Assembly: GCF_014637725.1 (NCBI RefSeq)
Contig: NZ_BMFC01000009.1
Coordinates: 62,001-126,000 of the forward strand
Length of the DNA: 64,000 nt
Source: Marivita lacus
GTDB taxonomy: Bacteria > Pseudomonadota > Alphaproteobacteria > Rhodobacterales > Rhodobacteraceae
Reading direction: 5' to 3'
Part shown: one piece after another, positions 1 to 8,277 of the stretch
Layout of the letters: each line of letters starts with the position of its first letter
Position numbering within the stretch: position 1 is the first letter of the stretch
Position numbers and translations under genes: made by a program
Notes under the pieces: model-generated
Told to the model about the DNA's origin: nothing
The model's input: the letters and a program-made list of their open reading frames with translations, nothing else
The model's database searches: none

Positions 1-254
1 CGCGCGACCGCTACGCCGATCTGGGCCCATGGCTTCTGGGCCGCTACTCCATTGCAGACATCGCCTTTGCCCCGGTCGCCGCACGGTTCGCGGGCTATGA
101 CGTGGCGTTGTCGGACAGCGCGCAGCGCTATGTCGACACGCATCTCGCCGATCCCTGGTTCCGCGAGTGGCGGGACATGGCGCTGACCATCGGCGACACC
201 CTGCCCTGGTACGCCAAACCCTTCGACACGCGGCCCTGGCCCGAACCGGCCTGA
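1..254 (+). CDS. Glutathione S-transferase-like protein, C-terminal part (5' end outside window)
   Basis: The reading frame is open from the first base and stops at TGA 252-254, giving about 83 residues. The segment reads like the all-alpha C-terminal domain of a GST: GPWLLGRYSIADIAFAPVA is the classic motif in which a Ser-Ile-Ala-Asp turn caps the buried helix, and a late WFREW segment follows. GSTs conjugate or transfer glutathione in the cytoplasm. The N-terminal thioredoxin fold and active residue lie outside the window, so substrate and subclass cannot be judged. The next gene starts about 90 bp downstream and is unrelated. Confidence 0.75.
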   Translation, partial: RDRYADLGPWLLGRYSIADIAFAPVAARFAGYDVALSDSAQRYVDTHLADPWFREWRDMALTIGDTLPWYAKPFDTRPWPEPA

Positions 255-347
255 ACAAACCCCCGGTACGACACCGATTTCCAAAGTCCGTTAACCATTT
301 CGCAACCAAGATCCCCTCACGGTCACAGCACACGAGGACCGGATCAC

Positions 348-1859
348 ATGGTTGCGCATGCCTATACTGTCGCCTTCGAAGGGGTGGATGCCCGCATGGT
401 CGAGGTCCAATGCGCGGTCACTCCCGGCGTGCCCGCCTTTGCCGTCGTGGGCCTGCCGGACAAGGCAGTGTCGGAATCCCGCGACCGGGTACGCGGCGCG
501 CTCTCGACCCTGCATATCGCACTGCCTTCGAAACGCATCACCGTGAACCTGTCGCCCGCCGACCTGCCCAAGGAAGGCTCGCATTTCGACCTGCCCATCG
601 CGCTGGCGCTGCTGGCCGAACTGGAAATCCTGCCCAAGGATGCGGTGGCCGACACCGTGGCACTTGGCGAGCTGTCGCTGGATGGCGCGCTGATCCCGGT
701 GATCGGCGCGCTGCCCGCTGCCATGGCCGCCGCCGAGGAAAACCGCACCTTGATCTGCCCCGCCGCCTCAGGGGCCGAGGCGGCTTGGGTCGGCGGCTGC
801 CAGGTGATCGGCGCAAAGGGTCTGATGGATGTGATCCAGCACATGACCGGGCGCACGCCGCTCGCCCCCTGCGATCCCGGCGAGGTCAGCCACGCCCCCG
901 ACTGCCGCGACATGCGCGATGTCAAAGGCCAGGAACGCGCCAAGCGCGCGCTCGAAATCGCCGCAGCCGGGCGGCACCATGTCCTGCTGGTCGGCACGCC
1001 GGGGTCGGGCAAATCCATGCTGGCGTCCCGCCTGCCGGGCATCCTGCCTCCGCTCACCCCGGCCGAGGCGCTTGAGACCTCGATGGTCCATTCGCTGTCG
1101 GGCCTGATCGAAGCCGGCGGCATCTCGCGGCATCGCCCGTTTCGGGAACCGCATCACACCGCCTCCATGCCTGCCATCGTCGGCGGTGGTCGCACCGCAA
1201 AGCCCGGCGAAATCAGCCTCGCCCATAACGGTGTGCTCTTCATGGACGAGTTTCCCGAATTCCCCCGCGCCGTGCTGGAAACCCTGCGCCAACCCATCGA
1301 GACCGGCGAGGTGATGATCGCCCGCGCCAACGCCCATATCCGCTATCCCTGCCGGTTCATGCTCGTGGCTGCCGCGAACCCCTGCAAATGCGGCTATCTC
1401 AGCGATCCGGCCCGCGCCTGTTCCCGCGCGCCGAATTGTGGCGAGGATTACATGGGCCGCATTTCCGGCCCGCTGATGGACCGGTTCGATCTGCGCGTCG
1501 ATGTGCCGCCCGTCGCGTTCCGTGACCTCGACCTGCCCAGCGCCGGCGCCAGCAGCGCCGAACTGGCGAGCCGCGTCGCCGCCGCCCGCAGCATCCAGAC
1601 AGTGCGGTTTCGGGATCACCCCGAGATGCGCCAGAACGCCGACCTTCAGGGCGATCTCCTCGATCAGGCAACCGCACTCGACACGGCAGCCCGCACGCTT
1701 TTGACCAGCGCCGCCGACCGCTTCGGCCTCTCGGCGCGCGGTTATCATCGCGTCCTGCGCGTCGCCCGCAGCATTGCCGATCTCGAGACGGCAGAGGTCA
1801 TCACCCGCGACCATGTTGCCGAAGCCCTGAGCTACCGACTTCCTGCAAACGCCCCGTGA
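348..1859 (+). CDS. comM: YifB/ComM family Mg-chelatase-like AAA+ ATPase
   Basis: 503 residues, normal full length for the YifB/ComM family. An N-terminal Lon-like (ChlI) domain covers about residues 1-165. A Mg-chelatase-type AAA module follows, with Walker A GTPGSGKS at 216-223, Walker B LFMDEF around D300-E301, and a cysteine pair region (NPCKCGY) typical of the family. ComM homologues are hexameric helicases that promote branch migration during integration of transformed DNA in naturally competent bacteria. That role is known for the family and only inferred here. The ATG at 348 is followed by a family-typical start (MVAHAYTVAF). The gene stands alone, with gshB converging from the other strand. 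Confidence 0.93.
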   Translation: MVAHAYTVAFEGVDARMVEVQCAVTPGVPAFAVVGLPDKAVSESRDRVRGALSTLHIALPSKRITVNLSPADLPKEGSHFDLPIALALLAELEILPKDAVADTVALGELSLDGALIPVIGALPAAMAAAEENRTLICPAASGAEAAWVGGCQVIGAKGLMDVIQHMTGRTPLAPCDPGEVSHAPDCRDMRDVKGQERAKRALEIAAAGRHHVLLVGTPGSGKSMLASRLPGILPPLTPAEALETSMVHSLSGLIEAGGISRHRPFREPHHTASMPAIVGGGRTAKPGEISLAHNGVLFMDEFPEFPRAVLETLRQPIETGEVMIARANAHIRYPCRFMLVAAANPCKCGYLSDPARACSRAPNCGEDYMGRISGPLMDRFDLRVDVPPVAFRDLDLPSAGASSAELASRVAAARSIQTVRFRDHPEMRQNADLQGDLLDQATALDTAARTLLTSAADRFGLSARGYHRVLRVARSIADLETAEVITRDHVAEALSYRLPANAP

Positions 1860-1889
1860 AAAGCGCCGCAAGGCGCGATGAACCGGCCT

Positions 1890-2822
1890 TTACAGCTTGG
1901 CTTCGATCGCCTGCCAGATCTTCTCGGCCACGTTGATCCCGTCGAACCGCTCGAGCTCCTGGATACCGGTGGGCGAGGTCACGTTGATCTCGGTCAGGTA
2001 GGTTCCGATCACGTCGATCCCCACAAAGACCTGCCCCTTTTCCCGCAACAGCGGCCCGATCCGCGCGCAAATCTCCAGATCACGCTCCGTCAGCCCGATC
2101 TTCTCGGGCCGTCCGCCCACATGCATGTTCGATCGCGTTTCCCCCTCCGCCGGCACCCGGTTGATCGCGCCCACCGCCTCGCCATCCACAAGGATCACGC
2201 GCTTGTCTCCTGCCGACACATCCGGCAGGAATTTCTGCACGATCAGCGGCTCTCGCGAAAACCCGGTGAACAGCTCGTGCAGCGACGTCAGGTTTCGGTC
2301 ATTTGCATCCAGCCGGAACACGCCCGCCCCGCCATTGCCGTACAATGGCTTGAGAATGACATCCCCGTGCCGCGCCTTGAACGCCTTGATCGTCGCAAGA
2401 TCCCGCGCGATCATCGTCGGCGGCGTGAGATCCGGGAAATCGAGCACCAGCAGTTTTTCCGGATAGTTCCGCACCCAGAACGGATCGTTCACCACAAGCG
2501 CCTTGCCGCGCAAACGGTCCAGCAGATGCGTCGATGTGATGTAATGCATGTCGAACGGCGGGTCCTGCCGCAGCCAGACCACGTCGAACTCCGCCAGATC
2601 GACCTGCTCTTCCGGCCCGAGCGCCACGTGATCGCCCTGCACCCGTTGCACGGTAAAGCTCTGCCCGATGGCAAGAATGCGCCCCTCGTCAAAGGCCAGC
2701 TTGTCCGGACTGTAGAAAAACAGCTCATGCCCCCGCGCCTGCGCCTCTTCGGCAAGCCGGAAAGAGCTGTCGGCAGTGATGTTGACCGACTGGATCGGGT
2801 CCATCTGAAACGCGATTTTCAT
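1890..2822 (-). CDS. gshB: Glutathione synthetase
   Basis: 310 residues, matching GshB length. The start [13 protein letters not shown] is the standard N terminus. A lid and ATP-grasp segment reads [15 protein letters not shown], and the C-terminal metal/phosphate region contains [12 protein letters not shown]. The enzyme joins gamma-glutamylcysteine and glycine using ATP, the last step of glutathione synthesis, in the cytoplasm. It lies 66 bp downstream of the yraN-like gene on the same strand, an arrangement common in alphaproteobacteria (rsmI-yraN-gshB). Co-transcription is likely but no promoter was located. Confidence 0.96.
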   Translation of the reverse strand: MKIAFQMDPIQSVNITADSSFRLAEEAQARGHELFFYSPDKLAFDEGRILAIGQSFTVQRVQGDHVALGPEEQVDLAEFDVVWLRQDPPFDMHYITSTHLLDRLRGKALVVNDPFWVRNYPEKLLVLDFPDLTPPTMIARDLATIKAFKARHGDVILKPLYGNGGAGVFRLDANDRNLTSLHELFTGFSREPLIVQKFLPDVSAGDKRVILVDGEAVGAINRVPAEGETRSNMHVGGRPEKIGLTERDLEICARIGPLLREKGQVFVGIDVIGTYLTEINVTSPTGIQELERFDGINVAEKIWQAIEAKL

Positions 2823-2888
2823 GTGCTGTCCCTTGCAACCTCTGCCCTCCTAATGGCGCAAGCCATCCAGCGGTGCAAGATCGCGGCG

Positions 2889-3311
2889 TCAGAGGCCCAT
2901 GCTGGCATTCGGGATGATTTCGATCACCCCCTGCGCATCCACCAGCGCCACGTCCAGCCGCGCCTCCGTCAAGGCCCCTTTCGGACAGTGCCCGAGATAA
3001 TCCTCGGCACTGCGCAGGATACGGCCAAGCTGCCGCGCGGTGATGCGCTGCACCGCCGCCGCATGGGTCCGGCTTTTCTTGACCTCGACAAAGACCACCC
3101 TGTCGCCTTCGGACAGGATCAGGTCGATCTCCCCGCAACGGCCGCGCCAGCGTGTTTCGCGCAGCTGCGCACCGCGGTCGAGGTAATGACGCGCAACTGG
3201 CAGTTCTGCACTTAGCCCGGCGTGATAATTCGTCCGCCGCAGATCGCCTGCAGCCTGAGGTTCATGGCGCGGGCCACCAGCGTCAAGATCACCCAGAAAA
3301 TCGAATGGCAT
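2889..3311 (-). CDS. YraN family (UPF0102) endonuclease-like protein
   Basis: 140 residues. The PD-(D/E)XK-like core is visible: RWRGRCGEIDLI, then VVFVEVKKSRTH. The Asp and the E-x-K of this fold sit in GEIDLI and FVEVK. The family is widespread and usually sits beside rsmI, as here (39 bp downstream of it, same strand). Its biological role is unresolved; it is normally called a predicted nuclease. The ATG at 3311 gives the MPFDF N terminus seen in related proteins, though the first 30 residues are poorly conserved and a shorter start is possible. Confidence 0.85.
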   Translation of the reverse strand: MPFDFLGDLDAGGPRHEPQAAGDLRRTNYHAGLSAELPVARHYLDRGAQLRETRWRGRCGEIDLILSEGDRVVFVEVKKSRTHAAAVQRITARQLGRILRSAEDYLGHCPKGALTEARLDVALVDAQGVIEIIPNASMGL

Positions 3312-3350
3312 GTCACATCCCCTTTCCCCATCACCCTAACCGCAAAACAT

Positions 3351-4208
3351 CTAACGTTCCCCTAACGCCATCGCCCGTTGATAGGCCTCCCGCCGCGGCA
3401 CGCCGAAGACCTTCGACACCTCGCTGGCCGCATCCTTGACCGACATCCGCGTCAAGGCATCCTGCAACGCCTCGTCCAGCGTGGCCTGGTCTGTCACCGC
3501 CCCAACACCACGATCGATGAGCACGACAATCTCGCCTTTCGGGGTCTCCTCCGCATATTTCGAGGATAAATCCGCCAGACTCCCCGCGCAACGCTCTTCG
3601 AATTTCTTGGTTAACTCGCGGCACACCACCGCTTCGCGATCCGCGCCCAGAACCTCTGCCGCGTCGCGCAACATCGCACCCAGCCGCTTGGGCGATTCGT
3701 AGAAGATCAGCGTCGCGGGCACAGCGATGAACTCGGCCAGCGCGGTTTTCCGCTTGCTCGCGGTGTTGGGCAGGAACCCCGCGAACATGAAGCGGTCCGA
3801 CGGCAGGCCCGACAGGGTCAGCGCGGCCACCACCGCGGTCGGCCCCGGTGCCGTGGTGCAGGGCAGGCCCGCCTGCAAGGCCGCCCGCATCAGGTCGAAT
3901 CCCGGATCGGAAATCAGCGGCGTTCCCGCTTCCGAGGCATAGACCACCGATTGTCCCGCCTCCAGCGCCGCCATCAGCCGCGGCCTCGCGCGTTCGCCGT
4001 TGTGGTCGTGATAGGCCACCAGCGGACGGTCCCCCAGGGCCACGCCGTGGATCTCCATCAACCGTCGCAGCGACCGCGTGTCCTCGGCCGCCAGCACATC
4101 CGCCCCCGCCAGCAGGTCGAGCGCCCGCAGCGTGATGTCGCGTGCATTGCCCAATGGGGTCGCCACAAGGTACAGGCCCGGCGCGATCTCGCGTGTCTGC
4201 CATTTCAT
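3351..4208 (-). CDS. rsmI: 16S rRNA (cytidine-1402-2'-O)-methyltransferase
   Basis: 285 residues, the usual RsmI size. The tetrapyrrole-methylase fold is clear: the SAM-binding N terminus LYLVATPLGNARDITLRAL, then VLAAEDTR, SEAGTPLISDPG and the internal motif PSDRFMFAGFLP. RsmI methylates the 2'-hydroxyl of C1402 in the ribosomal P site. The gene diverges from the LpoA-like lipoprotein gene with an 88-bp gap that must hold both promoters. The order rsmI/lpoA-like/yraN parallels yraL-yraM-yraN of enterobacteria. Confidence 0.96.
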   Translation of the reverse strand: MKWQTREIAPGLYLVATPLGNARDITLRALDLLAGADVLAAEDTRSLRRLMEIHGVALGDRPLVAYHDHNGERARPRLMAALEAGQSVVYASEAGTPLISDPGFDLMRAALQAGLPCTTAPGPTAVVAALTLSGLPSDRFMFAGFLPNTASKRKTALAEFIAVPATLIFYESPKRLGAMLRDAAEVLGADREAVVCRELTKKFEERCAGSLADLSSKYAEETPKGEIVVLIDRGVGAVTDQATLDEALQDALTRMSVKDAASEVSKVFGVPRREAYQRAMALGER

Positions 4209-4296
4209 GTCTGGACCCGCCTTTGTCGTTGTTTATTATCAGCCCCAATCGAAAGTTTGCGCCGGATGTTCCGCGCGCGACAAGGGAGTACCTTTT

Positions 4297-5478
4297 ATGT
4301 TGGCTGTTTTGTCCACCCCCCGCAAGCTGTTGCGCAAAGCCGTGGCGGTGGCCGCGTTCATGGGTCTTACGGCCTGTGACCCGGCCCTCATGACGGCCCC
4401 CGCTGGCGGGACCGGACCCAGCGTCAACACCAGCGCCCCCGTGCCGGTGGCGCTCCTGATCCCGCGCAGCGACCCCAGCGCAGGTGCCGTGGCCGCAAGC
4501 CTCGAAAACGCAGCCCGCCTCGCAGTGGCCTCGCTCGACGGCGTGCAGATCGACCTGCGCGTCTACGACACCGGAGGCGATGCCCAGCGCGCCGCGCTTC
4601 AGGCCGAAACCGCCGTCGCCGAGGGCGCGCAGATCATCCTTGGCCCGCTTTTCGGCGAGGCGGCAAATGCCGCAGGCGTCGCCGTGGCCGACAACGGCGT
4701 CAACGTGCTCAGCTTCTCGAACAACCCCTCGATCGCCGGCGGCAATGTCTACGTGCTCGGGCCGACCTTCCGCAACACGGCCAACCGCCTGCTCGGCTAC
4801 GCCTCTCGCCAGGGCCGTACCTCCGTGGTCATCGTGCACCCGCAGAACGTCGAGGGTGAATTCGGCAAGGCCGCGATCCAGGCCGCGGCAAGCGAGAGCG
4901 GCGTGCGCGTCGCCGCCATCGAATCCTTCGCCTTCTCGCAGGAAGGTGTGGCCTCGGCTGTCCCGCGCATCCGGGACTCTGTCGAAAGCACCGGGGCGGA
5001 TTCGCTCTTCCTGACGTCCAACGCCGCAGGAGCCCTGCCGATCCTGCTGCAATTGCTGCCCGAAGCCGGGATCAGCCCCTCCGCAACCCAGTACATGGGC
5101 CTTGCGCGCTGGGACGTGCCTGCGCAGATCCTGTCGATGCCGGGCGCGCAGGGGGGCTACTTCACCCTGCCCGACACGGCGGCGCAATCGGCCTTCAACA
5201 GCCGCTACCGCGCGCAGTTCGGTCAGGAACCGCACCCCTTGGCCGGTCTCGCCTTCGACGGCATCGCCGCCATCGGAGCCTTGGTGCGCCAGGGGCGGTC
5301 CGATGCCCTCAGCGCACGGGCGCTGACACAAAGCTCGGGTTTTCAGGGGGCGAACGGCGTGTTCCGCCTGCGACCCGACGGAACCAATGAGCGCGGCCTC
5401 GCCGTGGCGACCGTGCGCAACAACCAGGTGACCATCCTTGACCCAGCCCCATCCGGCTTCGGCGGCGCAGGCTTCTAA
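4297..5478 (+). CDS. LpoA-like penicillin-binding protein activator lipoprotein
   Basis: 393 residues from ATG 4297, which follows AGGGAG at a proper distance; longer upstream starts would run into the divergent promoter. The N terminus is a lipoprotein signal ending in the lipobox LTAC, so the mature Cys would be lipidated and outer-membrane directed. The body is a periplasmic-binding fold (type 1): VALLIPRSDPSAGAVAASLENAARLA, then IILGPLFGEAANAAG. This is the C-terminal LpoA/YraM-type domain without the N-terminal TPR part of E. coli LpoA. In enterobacteria LpoA activates PBP1A; here that role is inferred from fold and neighbourhood. The gene end overlaps the likely glnD start. Confidence 0.82.
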   Translation: MLAVLSTPRKLLRKAVAVAAFMGLTACDPALMTAPAGGTGPSVNTSAPVPVALLIPRSDPSAGAVAASLENAARLAVASLDGVQIDLRVYDTGGDAQRAALQAETAVAEGAQIILGPLFGEAANAAGVAVADNGVNVLSFSNNPSIAGGNVYVLGPTFRNTANRLLGYASRQGRTSVVIVHPQNVEGEFGKAAIQAAASESGVRVAAIESFAFSQEGVASAVPRIRDSVESTGADSLFLTSNAAGALPILLQLLPEAGISPSATQYMGLARWDVPAQILSMPGAQGGYFTLPDTAAQSAFNSRYRAQFGQEPHPLAGLAFDGIAAIGALVRQGRSDALSARALTQSSGFQGANGVFRLRPDGTNERGLAVATVRNNQVTILDPAPSGFGGAGF

Positions 5479-8248
5479 ATCCCTGAGCCTGACCAACCCG
5501 TCGGAGACCCAGGTGGTCTCCGACTCGTTTTCAGACATCCTCGATGTGCCGCCCCTGCGTGACGCGATGTGGGCGGCCATCGGTGACATGCGCGACGAAC
5601 GCGATGTGCGCAGCGCTGTTGTCTCGGTGCTCAAGGAAGCGCAGACAACCGGCCGCGACGCCGTGGCGGCGCGACTGCACGCGCGGCCCCGGAATGCCCT
5701 GCCCGTGACCACCGGCTACACCTGGCTCACCGACCAGGTGATCAGCCTCACCTTCGAGGCCGTCACCGAACGCATCCACCGCAACCCCAACCCGACCGAG
5801 GGCGAACGCCTGTCCGTGCTCGCGGTCGGCGGCTACGGGCGCGGCGAGATGGCCCCGTTTTCGGATGTCGACCTGCTGTTCCTGACCCCCTACAAGATCA
5901 CTGCCTGGGCCGAGAGCGTGATCGAATCCATGCTCTACATCCTGTGGGATCTCAAACTGAAGGTCGGGCATTCCTCGCGCACCGTCAAAGACTGCCTGCG
6001 CCTTGGAGCCGATGATTTCACCATCCGCACCGCCATGCTCGAACACCGCTTCCTGGTCGGCTACGAACCTCTGGCCGACGAGCTGGACAGCAAGCTCTGG
6101 AACACGCTCTTCAAGGGCACAGAGGTCGAATTCGTCGAGGCGAAACTGGCCGAACGCGACGCCCGCCACATCAAGCAGGGCCAGCGCTACATGGTCGAGC
6201 CGAACGTCAAGGAGGGCAAGGGCGGGCTGCGTGACCTGCAATCGCTGTTCTGGATCGCCAAGTACATCCACCACACCGACGATCTGAGCAAGCTGGTCCG
6301 CACCGGCGTGTTCCGCGCCGAGGAGTTCGCCACCTTCGTGAAGGCCGAGAACTTTCTCTGGGCCGTCCGCTGTCACCTGCACCTCGCCTCCGGTCGCGCC
6401 ACCGAACAGCTCACCTTCGACATGCAGGTCGATGTCGCCGATCGCATGGGCTATGTTGACAAGGGAGGCCGCCGAGGGGTCGAGATCTTCATGCAGGATT
6501 TCTTCCGCCACGCCACCTCGGTCGGCGACCTGACCCGCATCTTCCTCACCTCGCTCGAGGCGACGCAGCAAAAGGAACCGCCGCTGCTGATGCGGCTTTT
6601 CAAGCGCGTTCCCAAGACGCGCGACGGCTACGAGGTGGTGAACAACCGCCTCGCCATTGCCGACGACCCGACCTTTCTTTCCGACAAGATGAACCTGCTG
6701 CGCATCTTCGAAGAGGCGCTGCGCACCGGCCTGCTGATCCACGCGAACGCGATGCGCCTGATCAGCGCCAACCTGCACCTCATCGACCGCGACATGCGCG
6801 AGGACAAAGAGGCCCAGCGCATCTTCCTCGACCTGCTGCTCAAGCATGGCAACCCGGAACGCGCGCTGCGGCGCATGAACGAACTCGGCGTGCTCGCCGC
6901 CTTCATCCCCGAGTTCGAACCGATCGTGGCGATGATGCAGTTCAACATGTACCACCACTACACCGTGGACGAACACACGATCCAATGCATCTGGCACCTC
7001 AGCGAGATCGAAAACGGCCAGCTTGAGGAAGACCTGCCCGTCGCCAGTTCCATCCTCAAGAACGGCGTGAACCGCAAGGTGCTCTATATCGCGCTCTTGC
7101 TGCATGACATCGGCAAGGGTCGGGACGAGGATCATTCGGTCCTGGGTGCCAAGATCGCCCGCAAGGTCGCGCCCCGGCTGGGCCTGAACAAGCAGGAATG
7201 CGCAACGGTCGAATGGCTGGTCCGCTACCACCTCTTGATGTCCGACATGGCCCAGAAACGCGACATCGCCGACCCCCGCACCGTGCGCGATTTCGCCAAG
7301 GCGGTGCAGACCCGCGAACGGCTCGACCTGCTTTGCGTGCTGACCGTCTGCGACATCCGCGGCGTGGGTCCGGGCACCTGGAACAACTGGAAAGCGGTGC
7401 TGATCCGCGCGCTCTACCGCCAGACCCGCCGCGCGCTCGAAGACGGGATGGAGGCGCTCAACCGCGAAAATCGCGGCACCGAGGCCAAGAAGGCTCTGCG
7501 CGACGCGCTCGCCGACTGGGATGCCAAGGACCTGCGCATCGAGACCAGCCGCCACTACCCGCCCTATTGGCAGGGCCTGCATGTCACCGCCCACAAGGTC
7601 TTTGCCGAGCTCTTGCGCAATATCGGCAACAACGAAATCCGCATCGACATCCACCCCGACGAAGACCGCGACGCGACCCGCGTCTGCTTCGCGCTCTCCG
7701 ATCATCCCGGCATCTTCTCGCGCCTCGCCGGCGCGCTGGCGCTCGTGGGTGCCAATGTCGTGGATGCCCGCACCTTCACGTCGAAAGACGGCTTTGCCAC
7801 CGCCGCCTTCTGGATCCAGGATGGCGACGGATCGCCTTACGAGGACGTGCGCATCCCGCGTCTGCGCGACATGATCTCGAAAACCCTGCGCGGCGACATC
7901 GTCCCGCGCGAGGCAATGAAACCCCGCGACAAGATCAAGAAACGCGAACGCGCCTTCAGGGTGCCCACCTCGATCACCTTCGACAACGAAGGCTCGGAAA
8001 TCTACACCATCATCGAGGTCGACACCCGCGACCGCCCGGGCCTTCTGTTCGACCTGACCCGGACGCTGGCCAACGCCAATGTCTACATCTCCTCCGCCCT
8101 CATCGCGACCTATGGCGAACAGGTGGTCGACACGTTCTACGTAAAAGACATGTTTGGCCTCAAATTCCATTCCGAAAGCAAACAGAAAGCCCTTGAAACC
8201 AAACTGCGCACCGCCATTTCCGAAGGCGCTGCGCGGGCCAAGGAATAG
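5438..8248 (+). CDS. glnD: [Protein-PII] uridylyltransferase / uridylyl-removing enzyme
   Basis: 936 residues from TTG 5438. It shows the full GlnD order: nucleotidyltransferase domain with GGYGRGEM at about residue 131 and the acidic SDVDLLFL just after; the GlnD helper region; an HD phosphohydrolase domain with LLHDIGKG (H556-D557); and two C-terminal ACT domains (about 725-800 and 850-930). It adds UMP to PII proteins when nitrogen is scarce and removes it when glutamine is high. The start is uncertain: TTG 5438 overlaps the preceding lipoprotein gene by 41 bp, and the first ~35 residues are not obviously conserved, so translation may begin further in. Confidence 0.95.
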   Translation: MTQPHPASAAQASKSLSLTNPSETQVVSDSFSDILDVPPLRDAMWAAIGDMRDERDVRSAVVSVLKEAQTTGRDAVAARLHARPRNALPVTTGYTWLTDQVISLTFEAVTERIHRNPNPTEGERLSVLAVGGYGRGEMAPFSDVDLLFLTPYKITAWAESVIESMLYILWDLKLKVGHSSRTVKDCLRLGADDFTIRTAMLEHRFLVGYEPLADELDSKLWNTLFKGTEVEFVEAKLAERDARHIKQGQRYMVEPNVKEGKGGLRDLQSLFWIAKYIHHTDDLSKLVRTGVFRAEEFATFVKAENFLWAVRCHLHLASGRATEQLTFDMQVDVADRMGYVDKGGRRGVEIFMQDFFRHATSVGDLTRIFLTSLEATQQKEPPLLMRLFKRVPKTRDGYEVVNNRLAIADDPTFLSDKMNLLRIFEEALRTGLLIHANAMRLISANLHLIDRDMREDKEAQRIFLDLLLKHGNPERALRRMNELGVLAAFIPEFEPIVAMMQFNMYHHYTVDEHTIQCIWHLSEIENGQLEEDLPVASSILKNGVNRKVLYIALLLHDIGKGRDEDHSVLGAKIARKVAPRLGLNKQECATVEWLVRYHLLMSDMAQKRDIADPRTVRDFAKAVQTRERLDLLCVLTVCDIRGVGPGTWNNWKAVLIRALYRQTRRALEDGMEALNRENRGTEAKKALRDALADWDAKDLRIETSRHYPPYWQGLHVTAHKVFAELLRNIGNNEIRIDIHPDEDRDATRVCFALSDHPGIFSRLAGALALVGANVVDARTFTSKDGFATAAFWIQDGDGSPYEDVRIPRLRDMISKTLRGDIVPREAMKPRDKIKKRERAFRVPTSITFDNEGSEIYTIIEVDTRDRPGLLFDLTRTLANANVYISSALIATYGEQVVDTFYVKDMFGLKFHSESKQKALETKLRTAISEGAARAKE

Positions 8249-8277
8249 CGCCCCAAATCACATTTCAGGACAGGTCC

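Noticed and set aside
3331-5712. A 793-codon open frame on the minus strand
   Set aside because: It covers rsmI and the LpoA-like gene in other frames; its sequence is low-complexity Gly/Arg/Ala, as expected of G+C-rich antisense frames, and matches no family.
5531-8170. An 879-codon open frame opposite glnD
   Set aside because: glnD has all domain motifs in its own frame; the antisense product has no recognisable domain and no ribosome site.
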